The notes beneath the pieces were generated by a model that saw only the letters and a program-made list of their open reading frames with translations, was not told the origin of the DNA and made no database searches. A DNA stretch of 64,000 nucleotides from UBA6522 sp965204155 (GTDB lineage: Bacteria > Pseudomonadota > Gammaproteobacteria > Steroidobacterales > Rariloculaceae): positions 992,001 to 1,056,000 of the forward strand of contig OZ241971.1 of assembly GCA_965204155.1 (NCBI GenBank), in the 5' to 3' direction. Both the position numbers and the translations under genes were made by a program. Each line of letters starts with the position of its first letter. Position 1 is the first letter of the stretch. Positions 26,543 to 37,120 of this stretch are shown piece after piece.

Positions 26543-27766
26543 CTAACTGATAGGTACCTCCCTCACGTGCGCTTCAATGGCTTTGACGGCATTGGCGCCG
26601 AGAGGCAAGTTTGCTTTCTCATTCTTCCAGTGCTGATGAAACAGTTCCACGGTTTCCCTTGCCGTCTCCAGTACAAGCCTCCTGGGGACTGCGGCGCGGT
26701 TCGCCAAATGCGCCAATTCATCGTAGGAGAATTGATCGAAGCGCTTTGTGCGGCTGAAATCGAGCGCGGCGTTCGCGTCCCCGATGCAAGCGATCGTCGA
26801 AACGAAATCGTAGGCGGGCGCCAGTTGTGCCTTTCGCCTGTCCAGATATCGCATCGACCAGTTCTTCACGTGCATGTCCGCGTTTCCGATGAGCGTGTTG
26901 AAGGTCAGCCGACGGATAAATTCCGCAATGTCCCGATCGTCGCTCTCGGCCGCAATGACCTGCGCGATATTGGCGTAGTTGGCTTTTCCGTATTTGTCCC
27001 GGGAGTAGAGGCGAAAGATCTGGGCGAAGTCCTCGATGTGAACCGGGCTGCCGTCATCCAGGCGGTCGAACCTCCGGATTGCAAATACCCGGCCTGCAAG
27101 CGTATCAACCTCCAGCGGCAGATTCCGGATCGCGGAAACATCGACCAGGTCGATTGGCGGCACGTCCATGCCGATCCGGCGGGCAAGCGTCATCATCGAG
27201 TATTCGTTCTCCGGGACGCCTTCGTATTCCCGGGAGGGCAATTTGACGATCCACGACCCGCCCACGCCGTGTGCCGGAATGGTCAGTCCCTTTCTGCCCT
27301 CGACGAGCGCGGAGAATTTGAGCTGGACACCCGCGAGGGAAAATCGCAGAACTTTCCCGGCACGATCGTCGCCGAGATCATCGTCGGCCTTGTCCTTCGA
27401 GACAGGCGGCAACTCTTCGCCATCAGTTTGCCTGACCGTGATCGCGCCGGGCAGGTCCGACCCGAGCGCCCAAAGGAGGAAGAACTCGCGCTCGGGATTC
27501 ACGCCGGCAAGGCCGGCCAGATAGTCGCGCATTCGGCCTTCCGGCAACAGGTTGGAGAAAAACGGCATCACCCTCGGCCCATAGGGCCGAAACTCCGTCA
27601 TGAGATGACCGAACGAGTCCTTGAAACCAAGGCTCAGAACGGGCCGTTCTTCATTGGCAATGTAATCCTCGTTGAAGGCAAACAACGTCCTGTCGCCCGG
27701 CACCCGGGTCAGTGTTCCGATCGGCTCGCCGTAGAGCAGAACCTCCAGGACAGTCACGTCAGCCAT
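26543..27766 (-). CDS. hipA: HipA-type serine/threonine kinase toxin
   Basis: This is a 407-residue HipA-family kinase. The N-terminal subdomain has LPEGRMRDYLAGLAG, a flexible P-loop with candidate autophosphorylation Ser143 (RFSLAGVQLKFS), the catalytic loop GNADMHVKNWS with Asp297, and the metal-binding APAYDF with Asp320. E. coli HipA phosphorylates glutamyl-tRNA synthetase; other HipA homologues target other proteins, so the target is open. The start overlaps the hipB 3' end by 8 bp. Confidence 0.92.
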   Translation of the reverse strand: MADVTVLEVLLYGEPIGTLTRVPGDRTLFAFNEDYIANEERPVLSLGFKDSFGHLMTEFRPYGPRVMPFFSNLLPEGRMRDYLAGLAGVNPEREFFLLWALGSDLPGAITVRQTDGEELPPVSKDKADDDLGDDRAGKVLRFSLAGVQLKFSALVEGRKGLTIPAHGVGGSWIVKLPSREYEGVPENEYSMMTLARRIGMDVPPIDLVDVSAIRNLPLEVDTLAGRVFAIRRFDRLDDGSPVHIEDFAQIFRLYSRDKYGKANYANIAQVIAAESDDRDIAEFIRRLTFNTLIGNADMHVKNWSMRYLDRRKAQLAPAYDFVSTIACIGDANAALDFSRTKRFDQFSYDELAHLANRAAVPRRLVLETARETVELFHQHWKNEKANLPLGANAVKAIEAHVREVPIS

Positions 27767-28061
27767 GGCGATTCTCGTCCAGGCTGTAGGCCGGGCGAAC
27801 CCCGGTCGTGTCGGAAGCGTGCGCCCGCGTAATCGACCTGACTGCCGGCAAATGCTTTCGCGGGACAAGGATCACTTCCAGGTCGAGAGCGCGGGCAATC
27901 TCCACGAGACTGGAAAGCCGCAGATCGACGCCACCCCGCTCGATCCTGGAAATATGGCTCTGCGGCACGCCGGCGCGCTCGCTGAGCACGCTTTGGCTCA
28001 GCTCCTTCGCGGCCCGGGCCGCCTTCAGTTCCTTGGCCATTTTTTCGGTCGAATACGTCAT
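27759..28061 (-). CDS. hipB: HipB-type Xre antitoxin
   Basis: This 100-residue protein has a Xre helix-turn-helix (LSQSVLSERAGVPQSHISRIERG) and a C-terminal tail (SLDENRHG). It neutralises HipA and represses the operon. ATG 28061 has GGAG at ideal spacing. Upstream lies an AT-rich stretch with a HipB-like operator. Confidence 0.88.
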   Translation of the reverse strand: MTYSTEKMAKELKAARAAKELSQSVLSERAGVPQSHISRIERGGVDLRLSSLVEIARALDLEVILVPRKHLPAVRSITRAHASDTTGVRPAYSLDENRHG

Positions 28062-28074
28062 CGGCACTCCAAAA

Positions 28075-28205
28075 TAAACTAGAATATTAGATATATGTAA
28101 GTGTTTTATATGTAGATATATATTGCAAAATGTGAGCCGAAGCCACCGATTATATATTAATACAGATTATACTATCTAATTTATCTAAAATAATAGATAT
28201 TTAAT
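28075..28205. promoter_or_regulatory. AT-rich hipBA promoter region with HipB-type operator
   Basis: This stretch is strikingly AT-rich for an otherwise GC-rich window. At 28182-28199 the sequence has TATCT, 8 bp, then AGATA, a perfect inverted repeat with the spacing known for E. coli HipB operators (TATCC-N8-GGATA). Other AGATA half sites occur at about 28091 and 28113. Multiple operators upstream of hipB are known in E. coli. Confidence 0.6.
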
Positions 28206-28349
28206 GACTGGTGTGTGCGTTAGTTTGGCTGCGGCACCGCGTGCCAATAAACCAAGCTTGTCGCAAGCGAGTCGGCTGCGGGCTGTCGCAGTGCACGCGG
28301 GCGGCCTGATGAGCCGCCACGGTGGAGAAATGGACCCTTTATTCCATGC

Positions 28350-28394
28350 TGGGCCCGGTAGGACTCGAACCTATGACCAAGGGATTATGAGTCC
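28350..28394 (-). repeat. Direct repeat of tRNA 3' part, distal attachment site
   Basis: This 45-bp stretch matches 30414-30458 (the 3' part of the CAU tRNA gene, from the 3' end into the anticodon arm) with one mismatch, in the same orientation. It lacks the 5' half, so it is not a tRNA gene. It is the expected scar of site-specific integration into the tRNA. Confidence 0.85.
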
Positions 28395-28500
28395 TGCCGA
28401 ATCACTCTAGAAAAGTCTCGGAACTGTACATTTTCTGAATCAAGGGATTTGGCAATCAACACTCGCGGAACGATTTTCGGGCTTTGCAACAGCCGACCGC

Positions 28501-28526
28501 CACGAGCGCTGCAGCCAACGCTCGTG
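28501..28526 (-). terminator. Hairpin just downstream of abiEii
   Basis: CACGAGCG (28501-28508) and CGCTCGTG (28519-28526) form a perfect 8-bp stem with a 10-nt loop, 5 bp past the abiEii stop. No T-tract follows on the minus strand, so intrinsic termination is uncertain. The remaining 28395-28500 shows no recognisable gene. Confidence 0.4.
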
Positions 28527-28531
28527 CACCC

Positions 28532-29497
28532 TCAAACCCTGGTCAATGACACGCCGATCAACGCAAGGCATGAAAGTACCTCTTCGTCGGCCGGAACCGA
28601 GTCCCCGTACACCATGTCCTTGAAGTTGCCGTGAAATTCTGACCGAATTCTGCTCCAGAGATTCTCCGCATCCGCGACGATCATGGCTTCCCCCAGCGGG
28701 GGATCCAACCATGCGGCTGCACCAGGCATCGATCTTCGATCGCATTCGCCGACTTCCTCGATCAAGTCGACAAATGCTTCACTGCCTACGAATTCCCGAT
28801 GTTCCCTCGAGCGCATGATCAGGACGATATCGTAGAAATGCCGGATTCGCCTCCGAAATTCCGCTATCGGATCAGCTTCATGGCTTGCGCGGACCAGGCC
28901 CATGATCTTCTCGCACAGCGTGCGCTCCACGCAAAGTACCTGAACGCGGAACCGGTCCAGTCCGTGCTGGCGAATCAGGTCGGTTTGATCAATCCCAGCA
29001 AGAAAATCATGAATCAGTGTTCCAATCGGCATCGTCACCGAGGGGTCCGGGTTGGCGAACGAGTTCAGTTCGATGAGGAGCGTGTCGGCGATTTGGCCGA
29101 GTTGTGCATTGTCCGTGGTTGTCGGAAATGAGTACGCCGTTTTTCTGAATCGTCCGTGCTTGGATTCCAGCGGGTGGCCCTGCAGATACGTCAGGTCTTG
29201 GCTGGCCACGCGTTCTATCGATCTCATCAGCGTGCGCCGCCGTGCGTCGCTCAGATCGTGGCCGCCACGGATTGTCAAGTCGATATCCTCCGAAAACCGC
29301 TCTATGACCCCGTGAGCCTTGGAAAGCGACGTGCCGCCCTTGAAGACGGCCACCTCGCGGTGATCGGACTCACTCAGTCGCTTGAGTACCCGCGTGACCC
29401 AGTAGTCCTTCTCGACGTAAATGGCGGGAATGCCGCGGTCCGCCGCCGTTGTCTGAATCAGTTCAAGGTAGATGCCAGGGGCTTCGTGCAGGTTCAC
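28532..29497 (-). CDS. abiEii: AbiEii-type nucleotidyltransferase toxin
   Basis: This is a 321-residue nucleotidyltransferase of the AbiE phage-resistance/type IV toxin-antitoxin family. The catalytic signature is VFKGGTSLSKAH followed by EDIDL (Gly54-Gly55-Thr-Ser and Asp71-x-Asp73). A later YDIVLI segment lies in the C-terminal half. GTG 29497 overlaps the abiEi stop as GTGA, so the genes are translationally coupled. Family members modify tRNA 3' ends or arrest growth after phage infection. The target here is unknown. Confidence 0.9.
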   Translation of the reverse strand: MNLHEAPGIYLELIQTTAADRGIPAIYVEKDYWVTRVLKRLSESDHREVAVFKGGTSLSKAHGVIERFSEDIDLTIRGGHDLSDARRRTLMRSIERVASQDLTYLQGHPLESKHGRFRKTAYSFPTTTDNAQLGQIADTLLIELNSFANPDPSVTMPIGTLIHDFLAGIDQTDLIRQHGLDRFRVQVLCVERTLCEKIMGLVRASHEADPIAEFRRRIRHFYDIVLIMRSREHREFVGSEAFVDLIEEVGECDRRSMPGAAAWLDPPLGEAMIVADAENLWSRIRSEFHGNFKDMVYGDSVPADEEVLSCLALIGVSLTRV

Positions 29498-30219
29498 TGA
29501 ATGTTCCAGGCAGGCGCTTCCGGCCACTCCTCCGGAGCGATTCCCAATCTGAATCGCGTGGTCGGATTGATGGAAGCCCTGAGCGCCGGCAATACCTCTT
29601 GCGCATTGCGCGTCAGCAATAATCCCAACTGCGCCCTTGTGCCCGCGCTGTAGTAGTCGACTGCCAACTTTTGCAGCTCTTTCTGCCTGAGCGGTGCGAG
29701 CGCCATCAGGCGCTTGCCCAGCAACTTGAGTACCCGCCCCACATCGGCGCCGGAGACTTTCCTTGCATCGCGCAAGGAGTCCAGAATCTCCAGCAGCGGC
29801 ACCGTTGAATCGGTGATCGGGGCCCGCCTCGATACAAGCCTTATTCGTATCGTGCCGAAATCCTTTGTCTGGGCGGCACAGTTCGTGGCGACCGTGATGG
29901 TTTTCGGGACCTGCGTTGTGAGGCCCAGGCGGTTGTAGAGCGCCGGTCCCGTGATGTACGCGCACCGCTTTCCGTTACGGTACAACTGGTCTTGCAGGCG
30001 CGCTGCATCACTGACGGGCACATGCCCGAGCACACCCTTTCGCGGCCTGTAGAAGCGCCCCTTCGACACCCGCTTCAGCCGCCCGTTCTCCACACAGCGA
30101 TTGACTGCACGCACGACCGCACCGGGTGCATCCCGATACTGGGGAAACACCTCGTAGCCGAAGATCCAACCGGGTGAAATCCGGTCGAGGATCTGGTTTA
30201 CGGTAGCCGCAATGCTCAT
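29494..30219 (-). CDS. abiEi: AbiEi-type antitoxin/repressor
   Basis: This 241-residue AbiEi-family protein has an N-terminal winged-helix domain (VVRAVNRCVENGRLKRVSKGRFYRP) and a C-terminal domain with TGPALYNRLGLTTQVP, typical of the family. It is the cognate antitoxin and autorepressor. ATG 30219 has GGAGG 8 nt upstream. It precedes abiEii, overlapping by 4 bp. Confidence 0.88.
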   Translation of the reverse strand: MSIAATVNQILDRISPGWIFGYEVFPQYRDAPGAVVRAVNRCVENGRLKRVSKGRFYRPRKGVLGHVPVSDAARLQDQLYRNGKRCAYITGPALYNRLGLTTQVPKTITVATNCAAQTKDFGTIRIRLVSRRAPITDSTVPLLEILDSLRDARKVSGADVGRVLKLLGKRLMALAPLRQKELQKLAVDYYSAGTRAQLGLLLTRNAQEVLPALRASINPTTRFRLGIAPEEWPEAPAWNIQ

Positions 30220-30237
30220 GGTTTGCCTCCAGCCATC

Positions 30238-30265
30238 ACTCTACACGTCCGACCGGTTGTGTCAA
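30238..30265 (-). promoter_or_regulatory. Sigma70-type promoter of abiE operon
   Basis: On the minus strand a consensus TTGACA (30265-30260) is followed after 16 bp by TAGAGT (30243-30238), about 20 bp before the abiEi start. The short leader and strong -35 suggest AbiEi autorepression, but no clear inverted repeat was identified. Confidence 0.5.
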
Positions 30266-30413
30266 GTAAAACAATATAAAAACATGACCACAAGATCCTT
30301 GTAACCAACCCGGGTTACTGACGTCCACTCAATGAGTGCGTGACCACGCCGGATCAAAACAGTAAGGCCACCTTCGGCCGTCTCGCGCTTGAGGCAAAAG
30401 GTCTTGCTCTTTG

Positions 30414-30487
<74 letters not shown>

Positions 30488-30613
30488 GCCGGGGGTGAAG
30501 ATTACCACCTCAGGGAACGCTAGTGCCTGCTGTTCCAACGCGAACGCTGGCGCCCGCTTTCCCAATTTGACACCGGGGCGGTACGATCATCGCCACAGCA
30601 GGGAGGCCATGCG

Positions 30614-32122
30614 ATGACCTACACCGCGTTTCAGATCATTACGATCCTGGTTTACTCATTCGTTCTCATTGTCGGATTGGGCGTGCTGGTCCTGGCGGTC
30701 CTGTTCGTCAAGGACGTCTTCCAGACGAAAAACGCCATCCGCAGGAACTTCCCCGTCATCGGCCGGTTCCGCGGGCTGTTCGAGCACCTCGGCGAGTTTT
30801 TCCGCCAGTATTTCTTCGCCATGGACCGCGAGGAACTGCCCTTCAACCGAGCGGAGCGGTCCTGGGTCGACCGCGCTTCCCTGGGGACGGACAACACGAT
30901 CGCATTCGGCTCCACCCGGGATCTGCGGCCCGTCGGGACGGTCATTTTCGTCAACTGCGCCTATCCCGTGCTGGACCGGGATGTCGCCGGACCCGCGCAG
31001 GTCACCGTGGGGCCGTACTGCGCACAACCGTATACCACGTCATCGTTGTTCAACATATCCGGCATGAGCTACGGCGCCATTTCGCGCCCGGCCACGCTGG
31101 CGCTCTCCAACGGCGCCCGCATGGCCGGCTGCTGGCTCAACACCGGCGAAGGCGGAGTGTCGCCCCATCACCTCGCGGGAGGAGCCGACATCGTGTTCCA
31201 GATGGGCACCGCCAAGTACGGCGTCTGCGAGGTTCCCGGGACCCTCTCGGAAGACAGACTGCGGCAGGTAGCAGACCACGAGCAGGTCAGGATGTTCGAG
31301 ATCAAGCTCAGCCAGGGCGCAAAACCCGGCAAGGGAGGCATTCTCCCCGGCGTCAAGGTCACCGACGAAATCGCCGCCATACGCGGAATTCCCGCCGGCC
31401 GGGACTCATTGAGCCCGAATCGCCACCTGGACGTGGACAGCGCGGCGGAGCTGCTTGACCTGATTGATCGCGTGCGCTCCATCACCGGTAAACCCACCGG
31501 ATTCAAGTCGGTCATCGGCGCCTACGCGTGGCTGGACGAACTGTTCGACGAAATCCTGAAGCGCGGGATCGAGAGTGCGCCGGATTTCGTCGCCGTGGAC
31601 AGCGGCGACGGCGGCACCGGCGCCGCGCCCATGCCGCTCATGGACAACGTCGGGCTGCCCATTCGCGAGAGCCTGCCCCTGATGGTCGACCGACTCGACA
31701 GGCACGGCCTGCGCGACCGAATCAGAGTCATCGCCAGCGGCAAGCTCATCACCCCGGCCGAGGCCGCCTGGGCCTACTGCGCCGGAGCCGACTTCGTGGT
31801 TTCAGCCCGGGGATTCATGTTCGCCCTGGGCTGCATCCAGGCCCTGCAGTGCAACAGAAACACCTGCCCCACCGGCATCACCACCCACAACAAGCGTCTG
31901 CAGCGCGGACTCAACCCGCAAAACAAGGCGGTCCGCGTCAACCAATACGCCCGCCAGATGAGCAGGGAAATCCAGATCATCGCCCACTCATGCGGCGTCC
32001 GCGAACCGCGCAGGCTACGCCGCCATCACTGCAGAATCGTCACCGAAACCGGCCGCTCCGTTCCGCTGGACAACCTCTACCCAAACGTCACGCCCAACAA
32101 GACCCGCGCCACGACAGGCTGA
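30614..32122 (+). CDS. Membrane-anchored FMN-binding glutamate-synthase-family protein
   Basis: This 502-residue protein has an N-terminal membrane helix (IITILVYSFVLIVGLGVLVLAVLF) followed by a domain like the FMN/Fe-S synthase domain of GltB. SGMSYGAIS, GEGGVSPHH, KLSQGAKPGKGGILPG and DSGDGGTGAAP are present. A C-x5-C-x4-C cysteine triad (GCIQALQCNRNTCPTG) matches the 3Fe-4S ligands of GltB. It lacks the GltB amidotransferase domain. Stand-alone proteins of this group have no settled function. GGGAGG precedes ATG 30614 by 8 nt. Confidence 0.88.
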   Translation: MTYTAFQIITILVYSFVLIVGLGVLVLAVLFVKDVFQTKNAIRRNFPVIGRFRGLFEHLGEFFRQYFFAMDREELPFNRAERSWVDRASLGTDNTIAFGSTRDLRPVGTVIFVNCAYPVLDRDVAGPAQVTVGPYCAQPYTTSSLFNISGMSYGAISRPATLALSNGARMAGCWLNTGEGGVSPHHLAGGADIVFQMGTAKYGVCEVPGTLSEDRLRQVADHEQVRMFEIKLSQGAKPGKGGILPGVKVTDEIAAIRGIPAGRDSLSPNRHLDVDSAAELLDLIDRVRSITGKPTGFKSVIGAYAWLDELFDEILKRGIESAPDFVAVDSGDGGTGAAPMPLMDNVGLPIRESLPLMVDRLDRHGLRDRIRVIASGKLITPAEAAWAYCAGADFVVSARGFMFALGCIQALQCNRNTCPTGITTHNKRLQRGLNPQNKAVRVNQYARQMSREIQIIAHSCGVREPRRLRRHHCRIVTETGRSVPLDNLYPNVTPNKTRATTG

Positions 32123-32173
32123 CACCCAGATCACTCCACCCAAGCTTCCGAGGGCGCGCACAAACAGAGCCCG

Positions 32174-32198
32174 CCCGCGTCGTGGGGCGACGAGCGGG
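32174..32198. terminator. GC-rich hairpin between convergent genes
   Basis: CCCGCGTCG and CGACGAGCGGG can form a 9-bp stem with a 2-nt bulge and a 5-nt loop, lying between the convergent stops at 32122 and 32271. No T-tract is visible on either side, so bidirectional termination is only a suggestion. Confidence 0.3.
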
Positions 32199-32270
32199 TC
32201 ATGGATGGCCATTGGCGATGGCTTCGAACGTGGCCTTCCCGTATCGGAACAGGCGTGATTGAAGCCGGCA

Positions 32271-32858
32271 TCAGTCCTCCGCGGGCGGCGTAGCGTCTTC
32301 GGCGACGTCGCCTAGCCACTGCGCGAGCGCCTTGCGGGGATCGGCGAGTTCCTCGATCGATGCGTACCAGTATGACTCCCAGTCGGCCTGGGGCAGGCCG
32401 ATGAACACCATCAGGTTCAACGGATAGGCTTCGCTGTCGGTGCACCGGCGGAAGTCGTCCCTGAACAGAAACGTGGGCTTTTCCCATGCTACCGCCAGAC
32501 CGAGTTCCACCATTACGCCTTCGTCCGGAGGACAGCCGTTGACGACCGCGAATACGCCGTCGGCCTCGAGCACGTCGCGCAGATTCGCTTGTCCGATCCG
32601 GTACGCCCAGCCGGGGCTCTCCCGGTCGATATCGCTGTTCGCTCGTGCGAACGGCTCCCAGACCTCGGCACCCAGGGCCTCCAGCTCAACCACGAGATCC
32701 GTCAGCGGTCCCTCGCTCTGCTGTGCGGAGAATCCGTAGGGGTTTGCGAGATAGACCGTCCTGGTGTCCGAATCGGAAGGGGTGTCCTGTGCCGTCACGG
32801 TCATGGCTTGACACAGCGCGAGGAACAGTGCCAGCGCAAGGGTGCTACTCCTCGTCAT
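32271..32858 (-). CDS. Exported nucleoside 2-deoxyribosyltransferase-like protein
   Basis: This 195-residue protein begins with a clear signal peptide (LALALFLALCQAMTVTAQ) and continues with a deoxyribosyltransferase-like domain: VYLANPYGFS near the N-terminus, VFAVVNGCPPDEGVMVELGLAVAW containing the candidate nucleophilic Glu, and FLFRDDFRRC. Family enzymes transfer deoxyribose between bases and act in the cytoplasm, so export is unusual. GGAGGAAACC precedes ATG 32858. It lies 53 bp after rpoD on the same strand and may be cotranscribed with it. Confidence 0.8.
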   Translation of the reverse strand: MTRSSTLALALFLALCQAMTVTAQDTPSDSDTRTVYLANPYGFSAQQSEGPLTDLVVELEALGAEVWEPFARANSDIDRESPGWAYRIGQANLRDVLEADGVFAVVNGCPPDEGVMVELGLAVAWEKPTFLFRDDFRRCTDSEAYPLNLMVFIGLPQADWESYWYASIEELADPRKALAQWLGDVAEDATPPAED

Positions 32859-32911
32859 GGTTTCCTCCGTCTGTTTGTGCGCGCCCTCGGAAGCGCCACG
32901 CGCCCGTTCCG

Positions 32912-34726
<1,815 letters not shown>

Positions 34727-34804
34727 CCTGCCTACGATCCAATCGATGCAAACGAGTAATTTTAACGGAATCTGCGGTTATTTTCAGAACGGGAAATTGA
34801 CCCG

Positions 34805-36589
34805 TCAGGACCCGTGGAAGTTCCCGTGCAAATTGCGCAGGGATTCCTGAATCTCCCTGATTTCGGCGCGCTCTTCGGACGACAGCGGTGACCTGGACAA
34901 CAGGGCCTGGAGTCGCTTCTTCCTTTCCTCGGCAACGATCCTTTGCAGCATGTCTTGAAGTTCTACTGCGGCCGCATCCTCCGTGACCAGCGGGGCATTA
35001 TCCAGAAGGCGCCCGAGAAACCGGCCCTCCCTGTCGTCGCGGAATCGTTCGATCAACTGGGCCGGCACAATTTCGGGGTTCTCACCCACGGTTTTCAGTA
35101 GCCGATCAAGTAATCTGGCGCCGGGCTGGTCGATCCCGGACAGGTCAGGTATCCCGTCCAATCTCACGACAATGGCGGGGTAATTCAGCACGTGGCCGAT
35201 CGCCCAGCGAATCGGCGTTCCGCGGGAGCGGTCCACCGTTGCTTCCGCATTGTCCGATATGGTCTTGCCCCCGGCGGCCGACGGCGAGACTGCTGACTTC
35301 TCCACTTCCCGTTCGACGGCATCACGGCTCACGCCGACCGTTTCCGCAACCTGCCCGAAAAGCCGCTCCCGATAGACGCCCGCCGGCAGTCGTGAGAGCA
35401 GGGGCCCCGCCAGCGCCCCTAGGCGCGACCAACCGTCCTCACTGGAGAGATCCACCTGGGACCGCAGTTCGCCGAGCATGAATTCGGACAGGGGCACGGC
35501 GGCGTCCCTGCATTCGCGAAACGCTTCGGCGCCTCCCGAGCGTACCAGCGAGTCCGGATCCTCGCCTTCGGGCAGCAGCAGGAACTTCAGCTCCACTTGC
35601 CCGCCTGCGTGGGGCAGCGCCGTCTCCAGCGCCCGCCACGCGGCCTTGCGGCCAGCGCGGTCGCCGTCGAAGCAGAAAATGACCCGCTGGGCGATCCGGG
35701 TCAGGTAGCGGATGTGCTCGACCGTGGTGGCGGTGCCCAGGGTCGCGACGGCAGGGCCGATGCCGTGCTGCGCGAGACTCGCCACGTCCAGGTAGCCTTC
35801 CACGACGAGGATCTCGTCGGGCCGCCCTGCCCGGACCGCTCCTCGCTGCCGCGACTCGTAGAGGCCGTAGAGCGCCCGACTCTTGTGAAACACCGGCGTT
35901 TCGGGCGAATTCATGTACTTGGGTTCCCCCTCGCCCAGGAGCCGGCCGCCGAAGCCGATGACCCGGCCCCGGGGATCGCGGATGGGAAACATGATCCGGT
36001 CGCGGAACCGGTCGTATACCCGGCCCTTCTCGTTCCTGATGGCCAGTCCTGCCTCGAGAAGTTGCTCCTTCCGGCGCTCATCCGTGCCGAGTGCGCGGAG
36101 CACGGTATCCCACGAGTCGGGCGCGTATCCCATCGCGAATCGCGCCGCCGTACGGCCTTCGATGCCCCTGTCCTTGAGGTAGGCGACCGCCCTGGGATCG
36201 TTCCTGAGCGCCGCGCGGTAAATCCGGTCGGCTTCCGCCAGCAGTTGGTAGAGACTGCCGCTGTCGCGCCGGCGATCCATCGGTCCCGCCTCCCTGGGCA
36301 CCTCCAGGCCGAGCATCTCGGCCAGCGCTTCCACGGCATCGACGAATTCGAGGTTCTCGTAGTTCATCAGGAAGCCGATGACGGTGCCGTGCGCGCCGCA
36401 TCCGAAGCAGTGGTAGAAGCCCTTCTGGGCGCTGACCGTAAAGGAGGGTGTCTTCTCGTCGTGAAACGGGCACGGCGCCTTGTAGTCCCTGCCGGCCTTG
36501 ACCAGATTGACCCGCCGCCCGATCACATCGACGATGTCGGCGCGCGCGACCAGATCGTCGATGAAGGATTGGGGAATGCGCCCGTTCAT
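34805..36589 (-). CDS. dnaG: DNA primase
   Basis: This 594-residue replication primase has an N-terminal zinc-binding domain (CPFHDEKTPSF and FYHCFGCGAHG), the RNA-polymerase TOPRIM core (DEILVVEGYLDV, FCFDGDRAGRKAAWRALE), and a C-terminal DnaB-binding helical region. ATG 36589 (MNGRIPQ) is chosen over 36604 because AGG lies 7 nt upstream and it aligns with E. coli MAGRIPR. It sits between rpsU and rpoD. Confidence 0.96.
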   Translation of the reverse strand: MNGRIPQSFIDDLVARADIVDVIGRRVNLVKAGRDYKAPCPFHDEKTPSFTVSAQKGFYHCFGCGAHGTVIGFLMNYENLEFVDAVEALAEMLGLEVPREAGPMDRRRDSGSLYQLLAEADRIYRAALRNDPRAVAYLKDRGIEGRTAARFAMGYAPDSWDTVLRALGTDERRKEQLLEAGLAIRNEKGRVYDRFRDRIMFPIRDPRGRVIGFGGRLLGEGEPKYMNSPETPVFHKSRALYGLYESRQRGAVRAGRPDEILVVEGYLDVASLAQHGIGPAVATLGTATTVEHIRYLTRIAQRVIFCFDGDRAGRKAAWRALETALPHAGGQVELKFLLLPEGEDPDSLVRSGGAEAFRECRDAAVPLSEFMLGELRSQVDLSSEDGWSRLGALAGPLLSRLPAGVYRERLFGQVAETVGVSRDAVEREVEKSAVSPSAAGGKTISDNAEATVDRSRGTPIRWAIGHVLNYPAIVVRLDGIPDLSGIDQPGARLLDRLLKTVGENPEIVPAQLIERFRDDREGRFLGRLLDNAPLVTEDAAAVELQDMLQRIVAEERKKRLQALLSRSPLSSEERAEIREIQESLRNLHGNFHGS

Positions 36590-36708
36590 GGGTCTGCCTA
36601 GCATAACCCGAAGCGGTCCCGGAGGCGCCGTTGAGTCAGCTCAGGTTTTTCGGGCCCGATGGGCCATTCGGACCGGGCGCACGCCATGACAGCGCGCGGG
36701 GGCGGAGA

Positions 36709-36924
36709 TCAATAGAGTTGACGGCGTCTGGCAAGCTGCCTTGCCTGGCGCTTGACATGCCGCTTGACGGCAGCGGCTTTCTTGCGCTTGCGCTCCTGCG
36801 TGGGCTTTTCGTAATACTCGCGCCGCCGTAACTCCGTCAACACCCCGGCCTTTTCGCAGGCACGCTTGAAGCGCCGCAGTGCTGCGTCGAAGTGTTCGCT
36901 CTCCTTGACCCGTACGCCTGGCAT
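36709..36924 (-). CDS. rpsU: 30S ribosomal protein S21
   Basis: This 71-residue basic protein has the S21 core: ALRRFKRACEKAGVLTELRRREYYEKP, then a Lys/Arg-rich tail. It is the first gene of the rpsU-dnaG-rpoD operon. A 119-bp gap before dnaG contains no obvious coding sequence. Confidence 0.97.
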   Translation of the reverse strand: MPGVRVKESEHFDAALRRFKRACEKAGVLTELRRREYYEKPTQERKRKKAAAVKRHVKRQARQLARRRQLY

Positions 36925-36998
36925 CGAGTATTCCCGTTCTCCAATTCAAGGCCCCCGGCCGGTTCCCGGCCGAAGCGTCCTCTAGACAAGACAAACAA

Positions 36999-37014
36999 GC
37001 CGGCAAATGCCGGC
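36999..37014 (-). terminator. Intrinsic terminator after prpC
   Basis: GCCGGC, AAAT, GCCGGC forms a perfect 6-bp stem with a 4-nt loop. On the minus strand it is followed by TTGTTTGTCTTG. It lies between prpC and rpsU and should end prpBC transcription while leaving room for the rpsU promoter. Confidence 0.65.
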
Positions 37015-37120
37015 GCGTAGCGGCCAATGATAGCCCCCGATAGCACGGACTGCAAAGAATTTCTGCAACTGCCTGGGCGGTTCCTGTCACCGACAGTACA
37101 CGACCTGCCGGCCCGGGGAA

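Noticed and set aside
28350..28394. A second tRNA gene
   Set aside because: Only the 3' part is present; D-arm and 5' acceptor strand are missing.
28204..28410. Small plus-strand gene of 68 codons
   Set aside because: It runs through the tRNA-derived repeat, has no ribosome site, and shows no homologous content.
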